64,000 nucleotides of DNA from Actinomycetota bacterium (lineage in GTDB: Bacteria; Actinomycetota; Acidimicrobiia; Acidimicrobiales; Ilumatobacteraceae): NCBI GenBank assembly GCA_029978335.1, contig JAPOJQ010000004.1:1-64000 (forward strand), read 5' to 3'. A program made the position numbers and the translations under genes. Positions 1 through 8,278 of the stretch are shown here, in pieces. The notes beneath the pieces were generated by a model, which saw only the letters and a list, made by a program, of their open reading frames with translations, was not told the DNA's origin and ran no database searches. How positions within the stretch are numbered: position 1 is the first letter of the stretch; the number at the start of each line of letters is the position of its first letter.

Positions 1-115
1 GCGACCAATTCGCGTAGCCGTCTTTCACCTTGTACGGCTCAGCGCCGAACAGACGCGTGTAGAACTCGATGGATGCATTGAGATCAGCCACATTGATCGC
101 GAGTTGGAGCCGCAT
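1..115 (-). CDS. VOC-family dioxygenase, ArsI/CadI-like (N-terminal part only)
   Basis: Only the first 38 codons are in the window; the gene runs off the left edge on the minus strand. The visible start MRLQLAINVADLNASIEFY followed by TRLFGAEPYKVKDGYANWS is the first beta-alpha-beta unit of vicinal-oxygen-chelate proteins and closely resembles the start of the ArsI/CadI group, whose members include organoarsenical C-As lyases. It diverges from an oxidoreductase-Acr3 operon, which supports an arsenic role. The metal ligands and the ArsI cysteine pair lie outside the window, so C-As lyase activity cannot be confirmed. A CAGACT box ends 6 nt before the ATG. Confidence 0.7.
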   Translation of the reverse strand, partial: MRLQLAINVADLNASIEFYTRLFGAEPYKVKDGYANWS

Positions 116-121
116 GAGGCG

Positions 122-127
122 AGTCTG
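122..127 (-). promoter_or_regulatory. -10 box of the VOC gene (leaderless layout)
   Basis: CAGACT on the minus strand, then 6 nt, then the ATG at 115. The same hexamer and spacing precede two other genes here (21651 and 26286). Confidence 0.4.
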
Positions 128-132
128 TCAGC

Positions 133-138
133 CACACT
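133..138 (+). promoter_or_regulatory. -10 box of the Gfo/Idh-acr3 operon, inside an 11-bp palindrome
   Basis: CACACT, 6 nt, then ATG at 145. It lies within the palindrome CCACA-C-TGTGG (132-142), so a repressor bound there would cover the start of transcription. No regulator gene is visible in the window. Confidence 0.35.
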
Positions 139-144
139 GTGGGA

Positions 145-1089
145 ATGTCCATACACCGCGTCGGCATTATCGGACTCGGCACCGTTGGTGCGCGCTTCGT
201 TGATCAGTTCGGTCAACACCCGTCGTTTGAGGTGGTGGCAGGTTGGGATCAGTCACCGACCGCTTGCGCGGCGTTCCGCGATCGCATCACCGTCACCGAC
301 GATGCAAGCGAGGTCATCAATGCCGCCGATCTTGTCTACATCGCCGTGCCGCCTGCTGCTCACGCTCAGTACGTGCGAATGGCGGTACAGACACGAACTG
401 CGATCTTTTGTGAGAAGCCACTCGGCACCGATGTCAATGACAGCGCGCGCATCGTCGAACTCGTCGAAGGCTCGGGATTGCCAGCGGCGGTGAACTTCGT
501 GCATGGGTCAGCGCCCGCATCGGTGGAGATGGGGCGTCTCCTTGCCGAACATGACGACATCGAGTCAGCGCATCTTCGCCTGCACTTTCCTGAATGGCCG
601 CGAGCATGGCAAGCCGCCGCGACCTGGCTCGGTGGTTCGATGGAAGGCGGTTGGACGCGCGAGGTGGGCTCGCACTACCTGTTCTGTGCCCGCCGGATGC
701 TGGGACCTCTCACGGTGATGATGAGCCACGTTCGACGAGCTAACGATGCGACGGCCGAAGACCTCGTCACGGCTGCCGTCGACGCCGGTGACACCCCCTT
801 GGCATTCACCGGCAGTAGCGGTTCAGCTGGCCGTGAAGTCAACGAGTTCATGGTGCGCACGGTGTCGCGCTCGTATCGCATCGTCGATTGGTATCGCCTC
901 GAGGCGACCGATGAGCACGGCGAGTGGGCAACGATCGACCTGGGCGAGGGCCCAACGCCAAACCTCACCGCCTACCGAGCCCAAGTCGATCAACTCGCGG
1001 CGCTCCTCGAAGGCCGCGCACATCACCTGCCCACGTTCGCCGAAGCGTTCGATGTGCAACAAGCAGTGGAGCGCATCGCCGGTGTCTAA
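145..1089 (+). CDS. Gfo/Idh/MocA-family NAD(P)-dependent oxidoreductase in an arsenic locus
   Basis: 314 residues from the ATG at 145; a GTG at 139 is also possible, but 145 fits the 6-nt spacing from the upstream -10 box. The N-terminal Rossmann fold has GIIGLGTVG, and the family's EKP motif appears as CEKPLG near residue 93. The C-terminal domain has the beta-sheet layout used for binding polyol or sugar-like substrates. Its 3' end overlaps the Acr3 arsenite pump gene by 8 nt, so the two are probably translationally coupled. The substrate is unknown. A role in arsenic metabolism is inferred from the coupling only; the family mostly acts on sugars and inositols. Confidence 0.75.
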   Translation: MSIHRVGIIGLGTVGARFVDQFGQHPSFEVVAGWDQSPTACAAFRDRITVTDDASEVINAADLVYIAVPPAAHAQYVRMAVQTRTAIFCEKPLGTDVNDSARIVELVEGSGLPAAVNFVHGSAPASVEMGRLLAEHDDIESAHLRLHFPEWPRAWQAAATWLGGSMEGGWTREVGSHYLFCARRMLGPLTVMMSHVRRANDATAEDLVTAAVDAGDTPLAFTGSSGSAGREVNEFMVRTVSRSYRIVDWYRLEATDEHGEWATIDLGEGPTPNLTAYRAQVDQLAALLEGRAHHLPTFAEAFDVQQAVERIAGV

Positions 1090-2143
1090 CGATCCGCTCG
1101 GCACCTTTGGTCGATGGCTCTCCGTCTGGGTTGCAAGCGCGATCGTGGCGGGTGTGGTGCTCGGGCGCCTCGTGCCGTCGATTCCTGACACCTTGTCGCG
1201 CGCCGAAGTCGCTGGCGTGTCAATCCCTGTCGCCCTGCTCATCTGGATGATGATCCTCCCCATGATGGTCCGCATCGATCTCGGTGCCATCCGATCGGTG
1301 CGCGGCGAGCCGTCGGGTTTGGTGGTGACGACGATCGTCAACTGGCTGATCAAGCCGTTCTCGATGTTCGCCATCGCATGGCTGTTCTTGATCGTGATCT
1401 ACCGACCGCTACTCGATGAACCGATCGCACGCGACTATCTCGCTGGGGCGGTGCTCCTCGGCACTGCACCATGCACGGCAATGGTGTTCGTGTGGAGCCT
1501 GCTCGTCCGCGGTGATGCGGGCTACACGTTGGTACAAGTGGCGGTCAACGACCTCATCATGCTCGTGGCCTTCGGGCCGATCGTGGTCGTGCTCCTCGGC
1601 ATCTCCGACGTCGATGTGCCCTGGTCCACCGTTGCGGCATCGGTTGTGTTGTTCATCGTGATACCGCTCCTCGCCGGCTGGGCGATCCGATCGATCGCCG
1701 CGCCGCGCCTCGGTGCAGAACGATTCGACTCACAGGTGCTCGGTCGCCTCGCCCCACTCACACCAATCGGCCTCATCGTGACCTTGGTGGTGCTCTTCTC
1801 ATTCCAAGGTGATGTGATCACCGAGAACCCAGGTCACATTGCGCTGATCGCCGTGCCGTTGATCGTGCAGACGGTGTTCATCTACGCGCTCGCCACGGTC
1901 GTGATGCGGCGGCTGCGTATTCGCCATGATGTTGCAGCCCCTGGCGCGCTCATCGGTGCCAGCAACTTTTTCGAGTTGGCGGTGGCGACGGCCATTGCGC
2001 TGTTTGGACTTGGCTCAGGTGCCGCTCTCGCCACCGTCGTGGGAGTCCTCGTCGAAGTGCCCGTGATGCTCGTGCTGGTTCGCCACGCTGATCGCTCCCG
2101 CCATCGGTTCGTGAACACCGCCACACACCTGTCACGATCGTGA
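1082..2143 (+). CDS. acr3: Acr3-type arsenite efflux permease
   Basis: 353 residues from a GTG that overlaps the end of the preceding oxidoreductase. This is the usual Acr3 length, with about ten hydrophobic segments. The family's essential residues are present: the TM4 cysteine at residue 131 ([13 protein letters not shown]) and the membrane glutamate at 299 ([11 protein letters not shown]). Acr3 exports As(III), driven by the proton gradient, in the BASS/Acr3 superfamily. The divergent ArsI/CadI-like gene supports the assignment. No arsenate reductase or ArsR is in the window and they may lie to the left. Confidence 0.93.
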   Translation: MSNDPLGTFGRWLSVWVASAIVAGVVLGRLVPSIPDTLSRAEVAGVSIPVALLIWMMILPMMVRIDLGAIRSVRGEPSGLVVTTIVNWLIKPFSMFAIAWLFLIVIYRPLLDEPIARDYLAGAVLLGTAPCTAMVFVWSLLVRGDAGYTLVQVAVNDLIMLVAFGPIVVVLLGISDVDVPWSTVAASVVLFIVIPLLAGWAIRSIAAPRLGAERFDSQVLGRLAPLTPIGLIVTLVVLFSFQGDVITENPGHIALIAVPLIVQTVFIYALATVVMRRLRIRHDVAAPGALIGASNFFELAVATAIALFGLGSGAALATVVGVLVEVPVMLVLVRHADRSRHRFVNTATHLSRS

Positions 2144-2880
2144 CGCCCATGATCGAGTTCAGCGACCATCTCCGCGACCGAATCGCCACCAACCTGCGCG
2201 GCCACCAACGACGCACACATCCACTCGATGGTCGCCGCCATGCAGCGGTTGCCATCACGATTGTCGACTCTGATCCGGTGCTCCACGATGGCGACCAGCG
2301 ACTCGAGCCTGAATTCGTCGACATGTCGATGGTGCCTGGCGACACCTCAGGACTTGACGGCCGTATGGTCGGTGTCGCTGGTGGCGCGGCATTTTTGCTG
2401 TGCCGTCGGGCGTCGCGACTCAATAGTCACTCAGCGCAGTGGGCGTTGCCGGGTGGACGTCTCGACCCGGGTGAAGGGCCTGAAGAGGCTGCGCTTCGTG
2501 AACTCGACGAAGAGCTCGGACTTCGTCTCGGCGAGGACCGCGTGCTCGGACTCCTTGACGACTATCCGACCCGTTCGGGTTATGTGATCACGCCGGTCGT
2601 GTTGTGGGGTGGCCCTGATCCACACCTCGTGCCGTCGCCTGATGAAGTCCGCGCCGTGTACCGCATCGGACTCCACGCACTGTGTCGCGACGATTCACCT
2701 CGATTCATCGACATTCCTGAGAGCGATCGGCCGGTGGTGCAAGTTCCCCTTGGCAACGACCTCATTCATGCACCAACCGGTGCGGTGCTCGTGCAGTTTC
2801 GCTGGGTCGGGGTGGAGGGTCGTCCATCCGACGATGCCCGTGTCGATGAGATGGAACAGCCGGTCTTCGCCTGGAAGTAG
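2140..2880 (+). CDS. Nudix hydrolase
   Basis: 246 residues from a GTG whose GTGA overlaps the Acr3 stop; ATG at 2149 is an alternative. A complete Nudix box is present around residues 104-127: GGRLDPGE, seven residues, then RELDEELGL, matching GX5EX7REUXEEXGU. The layout resembles CoA-pyrophosphatase-like or general NUDIX proteins with an N-terminal extension of about 80 residues. The substrate cannot be told. It is translationally coupled to acr3 but has no obvious arsenic role. It converges on the next gene with 1 nt between the stops. Confidence 0.85.
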   Translation: MTPMIEFSDHLRDRIATNLRGHQRRTHPLDGRRHAAVAITIVDSDPVLHDGDQRLEPEFVDMSMVPGDTSGLDGRMVGVAGGAAFLLCRRASRLNSHSAQWALPGGRLDPGEGPEEAALRELDEELGLRLGEDRVLGLLDDYPTRSGYVITPVVLWGGPDPHLVPSPDEVRAVYRIGLHALCRDDSPRFIDIPESDRPVVQVPLGNDLIHAPTGAVLVQFRWVGVEGRPSDDARVDEMEQPVFAWK

Positions 2881-2881
2881 T

Positions 2882-3514
2882 TCAGACGGGCAGATCGCCG
2901 TGGACGATGGCGTCGCCGACAGTCTCCCACTTGCCCGTACCGGTTCGAATGAGGGCCGCCCCGGTGGGTAACTCGACGGTGACTGAGTCGCCCGCAAGGT
3001 GACGAGCCCGCATCAACTGCTCGGGGGCCCATGTCTCGGTCTCGGTGATCACGGCCATCCCAGCAACGAGCCCGAGGCCGAATGTGAACGCTCCGCCACG
3101 CGGATCCGTCATCGGATCACAGATCGCTGCGGCACTTCCGGCCACGCCAACAACGAGCCCATCGCGGTCGAGCACCCCGGTGATCGCGGCCCACAGCGGG
3201 GTGTCTTTCATCACGGTGCGGAGATGGATCGGTGAATCTCCGACGAGCCAGACGGCGTCGCAGCCCTCGACCAATGCCACCAGGTCATCGCGACGGGCGT
3301 CGGGTCGTGTGAGTGCCATCACCGGCACCGTCTCAACGCCGACGCGAGCACCCCAGGCGGTCGCCGCCTCGATCATCAGTTTGGGTTGCTCGAAGGCGTC
3401 GGCAGAGGGTACGACCGCCACCCGACCAGCGCGTCCGCTCAGCACTCGGCGGTCGAGGTCATCGTTGGCGGTGAACGGTCCCCCGCCGGTCAGCACGATC
3501 ATCGGATCAGACAT
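2882..3514 (-). CDS. S51 (cyanophycinase/dipeptidase E-like) family protein
   Basis: 210 residues. The class-I glutamine-amidotransferase-like fold of peptidase family S51 is suggested by the start IVLTGGGPFTAND, the VWLVGDSPIHL segment and a serine elbow GVAGSAAAI near the middle. Family members hydrolyse cyanophycin or alpha-aspartyl dipeptides. This one is short and lacks a signal peptide, so an intracellular peptidase role is more likely than cyanophycin use. The ATG at 3514 is chosen because TACGAT lies exactly 6 nt upstream; an upstream GTG at 3532 would overlap that promoter. Confidence 0.65.
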   Translation of the reverse strand: MSDPMIVLTGGGPFTANDDLDRRVLSGRAGRVAVVPSADAFEQPKLMIEAATAWGARVGVETVPVMALTRPDARRDDLVALVEGCDAVWLVGDSPIHLRTVMKDTPLWAAITGVLDRDGLVVGVAGSAAAICDPMTDPRGGAFTFGLGLVAGMAVITETETWAPEQLMRARHLAGDSVTVELPTGAALIRTGTGKWETVGDAIVHGDLPV

Positions 3515-3520
3515 GGTGGG

Positions 3521-3526
3521 ATCGTA
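3521..3526 (-). promoter_or_regulatory. -10 box of the S51-like gene (leaderless)
   Basis: TACGAT on the minus strand, 6-nt spacer, ATG at 3514. Confidence 0.5.
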
Positions 3527-3562
3527 CGACACGGTCGGGGTGCGCGACCCCGGACTTCAGTT

Positions 3563-3580
3563 GGTTACCCATCGGTAACT
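3563..3580. promoter_or_regulatory. Inverted repeat before the hydroxybutyryl-CoA dehydrogenase gene
   Basis: GTTACC-CATC-GGTAAC (3564-3579), a perfect 6-4-6 palindrome that ends where the -10 box begins. Its size and 4-nt spacer resemble the two operators found between tetR and ccr, but the half-sites differ at several positions. Confidence 0.45.
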
Positions 3581-3585
3581 ATGGT
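3580..3585 (+). promoter_or_regulatory. -10 box of the hydroxybutyryl-CoA dehydrogenase operon (leaderless)
   Basis: TATGGT, 6-nt spacer GCGCTC, ATG at 3592. The box abuts the palindrome at 3564-3579. Confidence 0.5.
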
Positions 3586-3591
3586 GCGCTC

Positions 3592-4449
3592 ATGGCACCC
3601 CCCATCGCTACGGTCGGCGTCGTTGGATCCGGCATCATGTCGGCCGGCATCGTCGAAGTCATCGCAGCAGCTGGCCACGACGTCATCGTTCGAGCCCGCA
3701 CGAACACAGGCGCCATCGCCGTCCGTGAGGCGATCGATCGTCGTCTCTCCCGCCTCGTCGAACGCGGACGCTGCGACGACAACGATCGCCAGGCAACGCT
3801 TGGTCGGATCTCGTGCACCGAACACCTGCACGACCTCGCCACCTGCGACCTCGTCATCGAGACCGTCGTCGAGAACCTCGAGATCAAGCAGCACCTGATG
3901 GCCGAACTCGGCCGTCACCTCGCTGATCACGCCATCATTGCGACCAACACCTCAACCCTGCCCGTGGTCGAGCTCGCGATCGCATCAGGTCGGCCTGACC
4001 GTGTAGCAGGGCTGCACTTCTTCAACCCCGCAACAGCCATGACACTCGTCGAAATCGTCCGTCCGATCACCGCCTCCGACGACACCATCGCTGCGCTACA
4101 CGACTTCGCACGCCGATGCGACCGCCAGATCGTCGACGTTGCTGACCGTGCCGGCTTTGTGGTCAACGCTCTGCTCTTCCCCTATCTGAATGCCGCAATC
4201 GCAATGGCCGAGCGGAACACCGCATCCATCGATGAGATCGACGCTGCGATGAAGGGTGGCTGCGGATTTCCTCTTGGCCCCTTCGAATTGCTCGATCTCG
4301 TCGGACTCGACACGTCACTCAGCATCCTCGAGGCCCTGCACCGTGAATTCGGCGAGGCCGGTATGGTTCCTCATCCGGCGTTGCGACGCCTCGTCGCAGC
4401 CGGGCACTTCGGCCGAAAGACCGGTCGAGGGTTCCGCACCTACACCTGA
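3592..4449 (+). CDS. hbd: 3-hydroxybutyryl-CoA dehydrogenase
   Basis: 285 residues, the normal length of stand-alone 3-hydroxyacyl-CoA dehydrogenases (Hbd/PaaH/FadB2 type). The NAD-binding loop is VVGSGIMSAGI, the catalytic region has TNTSTLPVVE and LHFFNPA, and the C-terminal helical domain has GFVVNALLFPYLNAA and GPFELLDLVGLD. It interconverts acetoacetyl-CoA and 3-hydroxybutyryl-CoA. With ecm downstream and thiolase and ccr elsewhere in the window, it fits the ethylmalonyl-CoA pathway, although polyhydroxybutyrate or fatty-acid metabolism are alternatives. Probably first gene of an operon with aat and ecm. Confidence 0.9.
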   Translation: MAPPIATVGVVGSGIMSAGIVEVIAAAGHDVIVRARTNTGAIAVREAIDRRLSRLVERGRCDDNDRQATLGRISCTEHLHDLATCDLVIETVVENLEIKQHLMAELGRHLADHAIIATNTSTLPVVELAIASGRPDRVAGLHFFNPATAMTLVEIVRPITASDDTIAALHDFARRCDRQIVDVADRAGFVVNALLFPYLNAAIAMAERNTASIDEIDAAMKGGCGFPLGPFELLDLVGLDTSLSILEALHREFGEAGMVPHPALRRLVAAGHFGRKTGRGFRTYT

Positions 4450-4467
4450 CACCCCAACACGACACAC

Positions 4468-5181
4468 GTGGATTCTTCGGACGCCTGGCCACGACCCGCC
4501 GAACCGGTGGAGCCCGAACCGAGCCGGTGGCTGCTGCCCGATCACGGCCCGAACGATGAATCCGACATGGTTGCCGTCGGTGCGGACCTCGAGCCAGGCA
4601 CGCTGCTTGCGGCCTACCGATCGGGTTTGTTTCCCATCCCTATTCCCCGACGACGGATCGGCTGGTTCTCACCCGACCCACGCGGCATCCTTCCCCTCGA
4701 CGGTATGCGCATCACCCGATCGCTGCGCCGCAGCGTTCGCCGCTATCAGGTGACCTTTGATCGATGCTTCACCGAGGTGATGGCGAACTGTGGTGACCCA
4801 CGACGTCCAAGCGGTTGGATCGATCAGTCGGTGATCGATGCGTACACCCGTCTTCATCGCATGGGCTGGGCTCACTCGGTTGAGGTGTGGGACGACGACC
4901 GTCTCGTCGGTGGCCTCTACGGCATCCGTATCAATGCATTTTTTGCCGGTGAGTCAATGTTCCATCACGCTACCGATGCCTCCAAAGTCGCGCTTGTGCA
5001 TCTCGTCGAGTGGCTGCGCGGCACCAACGCCCGACTCCTCGATGTGCAGTGGACCACCAACCATCTCGAATCGCTCGGCGCGATCGACATCGAGCGGTCG
5101 GCATATCTCCGCCTCCTCGAGGACGCCGTTACCGATACAACCCGACAGAATGACGACGACCCGCCATCGAAGGGAAGATGA
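4468..5181 (+). CDS. aat: Leucyl/phenylalanyl-tRNA-protein transferase
   Basis: 237 residues from a GTG. The Aat signature is clear: MVAVGADLEPGTLLAAYRSG and LFPIPIPRRRIGWFSPDPRG near the N-terminus, then HSVEVWDDDRLVGGLYGI, FFAGESMFH and LDVQWTTNHLESLGA. The enzyme adds Leu or Phe from tRNA to proteins with N-terminal Arg or Lys, marking them for ClpS/ClpAP. ClpS is not in the window. The gene ends one base before the ecm start codon, so it is in the same transcription unit as ecm despite the unrelated function. Confidence 0.93.
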   Translation: MDSSDAWPRPAEPVEPEPSRWLLPDHGPNDESDMVAVGADLEPGTLLAAYRSGLFPIPIPRRRIGWFSPDPRGILPLDGMRITRSLRRSVRRYQVTFDRCFTEVMANCGDPRRPSGWIDQSVIDAYTRLHRMGWAHSVEVWDDDRLVGGLYGIRINAFFAGESMFHHATDASKVALVHLVEWLRGTNARLLDVQWTTNHLESLGAIDIERSAYLRLLEDAVTDTTRQNDDDPPSKGR

Positions 5182-5182
5182 C

Positions 5183-7129
5183 ATGGCCGATCAACCGTGG
5201 ATGATGCGTACGTACTCAGGGCATTCGACCGCACGCGCCTCGAACGAGCTCTACCGAACGAACCTTGCAAAAGGTCAAACCGGGCTCTCCATCGCCTTCG
5301 ACCTCCCAACACAAACCGGATTCGACCCCGATGCCCCACAATCCCGTGGCGAAGTCGGCAAAGTCGGCGTTCCGGTTGCGCACCTCGGCCAGATGCGCAC
5401 GCTGCTCGAGGGCATCCCGCCTGGGCAGATGAACACCTCGATGACGATCAATGCAACCGCTGCGTGGTTGCTGTCGTTATATGTCGCCAACGCCGCTGAA
5501 CAGGGCATCGATAGCGCCGCATTACGAGGCACCACCCAGAACGACATCGTCAAGGAGTACCTGTCGCGAGGGACCTACATTTTTCCGCCGGCAGCATCAC
5601 GACGACTGATTGTCGACATGATCACCTGGTGTCGGGAGCACGCACCGTCGTGGAACCCGATGAACGTCTGCTCGTATCACCTCCAAGAAGCCGGCGCGAC
5701 CCCGGTGCAAGAGATCGCGTATTCGATGGCGACGGCGATCGACGTGCTCGACGCCGTACGCGACTCCGGCCGCATCAGTCCCGATGACTTCGCGGGCGTC
5801 TTTGGATCGATTTCGTTCTTCGTCAACGCCGGCATTCGGTTCATCGAAGAGGTTTGCAAGCTGCGTGCCATGACCGACATGTGGGAACAGATCGGGCGCG
5901 AGCGTTATGGCGTGACCGATGCCAAGGCGCTGCGCTTCCGCTACGGCGTGCAGGTCAATTCGCTCGGGCTCACCGAAGCGCAGCCTGAGAACAACGTGCA
6001 ACGCATCGTGCTCGAGATGCTGGCGGTCACGCTGTCGAAGCGGGCTCGGGCCCGCTCGGTGCAGTTACCGGCGTGGAATGAAGCCCTCGGACTGCCAACT
6101 CCCTGGGATCAGCAGTGGTCGCTGCGCATGCAACAGGTGCTGGCACTCGAAACCGACCTTCTCGACTATGACGACATCTTCGACGGCTCGCATGTGATTG
6201 AGGCACGCCCCGCTGAACTGCGTGCCGCGGCCCAAGCCGAACTCGATGAGGTGCTCGCCATGGGTGGCGCCTTTGCCGCGATCGAAACCTTGAAGTCGAG
6301 GCTCGTATCGTCGATGGCGGAACGCACGCGCCGCATCTCATCGGGTCACCAGGTGGTGGTCGGCGTCAATCGATTTACCGAGACCGCCGATTCGCCCCTC
6401 GGTGGTGCCGGCGCAATTCTCAAAGTCGATCCGGCAGTGGAGCAGGAAACAATTGCCGAGGTCGCTGCATGGCGGGCCGAACGCGATGCAGCAGCGGTGC
6501 AGCGAGCGCTCGATGACCTGCGTAATGCGGCAGAGAGCAATTCCAACATCATGCCGGCCTCGATCGCACTGGCAGTCGCCGGCGGCACCACCGGAGAATG
6601 GGGCCGCGTCCTGCGTGACGTGTTCGGTGAATACCGAGCCCCGACTGGCATCGCCGGCGCAAGCGCCTCGACAACAGGCCTCACCGAGGTGGCGAACCGA
6701 GTGCGAAATATGGCGGGTGGGCCTCCGCGCCTGCTCGTCGCCAAACCCGGTCTCGACGGCCACTCAAATGGAGCCGAACAGATCGCCGTCGCCGCACGTG
6801 ACTCGGGAATGGAAGTCGTCTACGCCGGTATCCGCTCCACGATCGAACAGATCGCCGCCACCGCTCGCGATGAGGATCCTGACGTGATCGGTATCTCGAT
6901 CCTGTCGGGTTCGCATCTCGAATTGGTGCCCGAACTCATCCGGCAGTTGCGTGAACTCGATGTCGACGCACCAGTGGTGGTCGGCGGCATCATCCCCGAC
7001 GATGACCAGCCATCACTAATCGAGGCGGGCGTCGCAGCGGTGTACACACCAAAGGACTACGAACTACCTGCGATCATGGCTGACATCTGCGATCTCGCTG
7101 ATCGCCATCGCCTCAGCCCGGCACGGTGA
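5183..7129 (+). CDS. ecm: Ethylmalonyl-CoA mutase, B12-dependent (Ecm/MeaA type)
   Basis: 648 residues from the ATG one base after the aat stop. The N-terminal TIM-barrel part carries PWMMRTYSGHSTARASNELY and LAKGQTGLSIAFDLPTQTGF, which match the Ecm/MeaA branch rather than the longer methylmalonyl-CoA mutase. Also typical are KWNPMNVCSYHLQEAG-like and GVQVNSLGLTEAQPENNV segments. The C-terminal cobalamin domain has the lower-ligand motif DGHSNG (residues 525-530), SILSGSH and VVGGIIP. It converts (2R)-ethylmalonyl-CoA to (2S)-methylsuccinyl-CoA. Co-occurrence with ccr and an epimerase supports this over isobutyryl-CoA mutase. No B12 riboswitch fits between aat and ecm. Confidence 0.9.
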   Translation: MADQPWMMRTYSGHSTARASNELYRTNLAKGQTGLSIAFDLPTQTGFDPDAPQSRGEVGKVGVPVAHLGQMRTLLEGIPPGQMNTSMTINATAAWLLSLYVANAAEQGIDSAALRGTTQNDIVKEYLSRGTYIFPPAASRRLIVDMITWCREHAPSWNPMNVCSYHLQEAGATPVQEIAYSMATAIDVLDAVRDSGRISPDDFAGVFGSISFFVNAGIRFIEEVCKLRAMTDMWEQIGRERYGVTDAKALRFRYGVQVNSLGLTEAQPENNVQRIVLEMLAVTLSKRARARSVQLPAWNEALGLPTPWDQQWSLRMQQVLALETDLLDYDDIFDGSHVIEARPAELRAAAQAELDEVLAMGGAFAAIETLKSRLVSSMAERTRRISSGHQVVVGVNRFTETADSPLGGAGAILKVDPAVEQETIAEVAAWRAERDAAAVQRALDDLRNAAESNSNIMPASIALAVAGGTTGEWGRVLRDVFGEYRAPTGIAGASASTTGLTEVANRVRNMAGGPPRLLVAKPGLDGHSNGAEQIAVAARDSGMEVVYAGIRSTIEQIAATARDEDPDVIGISILSGSHLELVPELIRQLRELDVDAPVVVGGIIPDDDQPSLIEAGVAAVYTPKDYELPAIMADICDLADRHRLSPAR

Positions 7130-7814
7130 CACGCTGAGCATCGATCCATGCTTCGAGCGTTGGCGACGACTCGAAGCTGGTGATCAACGCATAGCGAACT
7201 GCATTGCCAGGGTGCACCACCACATGCCAGAGCCGTTGGGTGTCGACCACATACCGCGAACCACGGTGCAGCGGAATACGTCGCTCGGTTGAAGGGTCGG
7301 GCAGACCGTCGGCATCGTTGTCCATCAACAGCATGTAGCTGTCGGGATTATCGGTCAGTTCAACCCACGTGCGTACCACCCATCCCTCATCATCGGGATT
7401 GAAGCGATTGTTGTCGTCGCGATGGATCGATCGCATCGCGGTCTCGCGGTCCTGGGGTTCGAGTTTGATGATGCGAACACGACCGAAGTTCGCACCAACC
7501 GCATCGACATACTCACGCAAGGTCGGAGCCATCGCCGCGTTCGACGTCCACAACGCGTCCTTGTCGGTCTTGCCCTTGTCCCAGAACCCGCGACAATCGA
7601 GTTCGCCGTCGGCTGATGCCAACGGAGCGAAGTTGGTGTCGCCTCCGCTCTTCCAGTCCATGTACTCGAGTGATTCCCATTCGGCGCTCGGCACATCGAC
7701 CGGCATCGGCGACAACTCGACGACACCGGTGTCGGCGAGCACGGACATCCTTCGATGCGGGGTATGGAGCGGAATCTTCACGCTCCAGTGGTCAAGCGTC
7801 GGCCAAAAGCTCAT
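7113..7814 (-). CDS. Aspartyl/asparaginyl-hydroxylase-like 2OG-Fe(II) oxygenase
   Basis: 233 residues. The middle has IHRDDNNRFN, an HxD-type iron site, and about 75 residues later WHVVVHPGNAVRYALIT, which could supply the distal His and the 2-oxoglutarate Arg. The spacing and the hydrophilic fold resemble aspartyl/asparaginyl beta-hydroxylase-like oxygenases of bacteria. The substrate is unknown. The 3' end overlaps the 3' end of ecm by 17 nt in convergent orientation. ATG 7814 has TAGACT exactly 6 nt upstream. The family call rests on the motif pattern, so it is moderate. Confidence 0.5.
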   Translation of the reverse strand: MSFWPTLDHWSVKIPLHTPHRRMSVLADTGVVELSPMPVDVPSAEWESLEYMDWKSGGDTNFAPLASADGELDCRGFWDKGKTDKDALWTSNAAMAPTLREYVDAVGANFGRVRIIKLEPQDRETAMRSIHRDDNNRFNPDDEGWVVRTWVELTDNPDSYMLLMDNDADGLPDPSTERRIPLHRGSRYVVDTQRLWHVVVHPGNAVRYALITSFESSPTLEAWIDAQRVTVPG

Positions 7815-7820
7815 GGAGCG

Positions 7821-7826
7821 AGTCTA
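7821..7826 (-). promoter_or_regulatory. -10 box of the oxygenase gene (leaderless)
   Basis: TAGACT on the minus strand, 6-nt spacer, ATG at 7814. Confidence 0.5.
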
Positions 7827-7867
7827 GGAACGCGGCGGCGGGTGAATCGGGCACCGGGCCTCGTCGA

Positions 7868-8230
7868 CTACGGCGCAATCGTCGATTGTGGGGGCAATGT
7901 GACGATCACGAACCCCTGTGGAATCTCCAGCATCTGCCCTTCGCGAATATCGCTTGGATTGTCGAGCCCGTTGAGCTCGACAATGACCGACATCGGCACG
8001 CCGAATCCGTTCGCGATGTCGCTCAGCGTGTCGCCAGAGCGCACCTCATAGAAGTAGCGATTCGTGTCAGGCAGTGTCGTCGTGGTGGTCGTGGTCGTCG
8101 TCGTGCGGATCGGCGGCAAGGCATCGACCGCCTCTTCATCGCCCGCACACCCAGCGCTCAGCGCAAGCGCGCCTGCCATCGCTACAAGGGCGAACACTCG
8201 TGGATGTCGGAGGTATAGGAGCGGTGACAT
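7868..8230 (-). CDS. LysM-domain lipoprotein
   Basis: 120 residues from the ATG at 8230. A signal peptide ends in the lipobox LSAGC (Cys28), followed by a short acidic stretch and a run of ten Thr (about residues 43-52). A single LysM domain follows (YEVRSGDTLSDIANGFGV to EGQMLEIP), which should bind peptidoglycan glycan strands. So this is an exported, membrane-anchored protein that contacts the wall. The poly-Thr linker is encoded by a GTC/GTG-rich run at 8078-8105 and recurs in other exported proteins of this window. No partner domain reveals an enzymatic role. Confidence 0.85.
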   Translation of the reverse strand: MSPLLYLRHPRVFALVAMAGALALSAGCAGDEEAVDALPPIRTTTTTTTTTTLPDTNRYFYEVRSGDTLSDIANGFGVPMSVIVELNGLDNPSDIREGQMLEIPQGFVIVTLPPQSTIAP

Positions 8231-8247
8231 GGCGACTTCGTTGCAAG

Positions 8248-8253
8248 ACTCTA
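8248..8253 (-). promoter_or_regulatory. -10 box of the LysM lipoprotein gene (short leader)
   Basis: TAGAGT on the minus strand, 17 nt before the ATG at 8230, predicting a leader of about 10 nt. Confidence 0.3.
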
Positions 8254-8266
8254 CGGTCCGCCGACC

Positions 8267-8272
8267 TAGCCT
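8267..8272 (+). promoter_or_regulatory. -10 box of the alpha/beta hydrolase pair (leaderless)
   Basis: TAGCCT, 6-nt spacer CATCAC, GTG at 8279. It supports GTG as the true start. Confidence 0.5.
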
Positions 8273-8278
8273 CATCAC

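Noticed and set aside
5170-5183. Cobalamin riboswitch expected for a B12-dependent mutase
   Set aside because: Only one base separates the aat stop from the ecm start, leaving no room for a leader.
8078-8105. Trinucleotide-like run of GTC/GTG as a tandem repeat locus
   Set aside because: It encodes the poly-Thr linker of the LysM lipoprotein, as in several exported proteins here, and is not a separate element.
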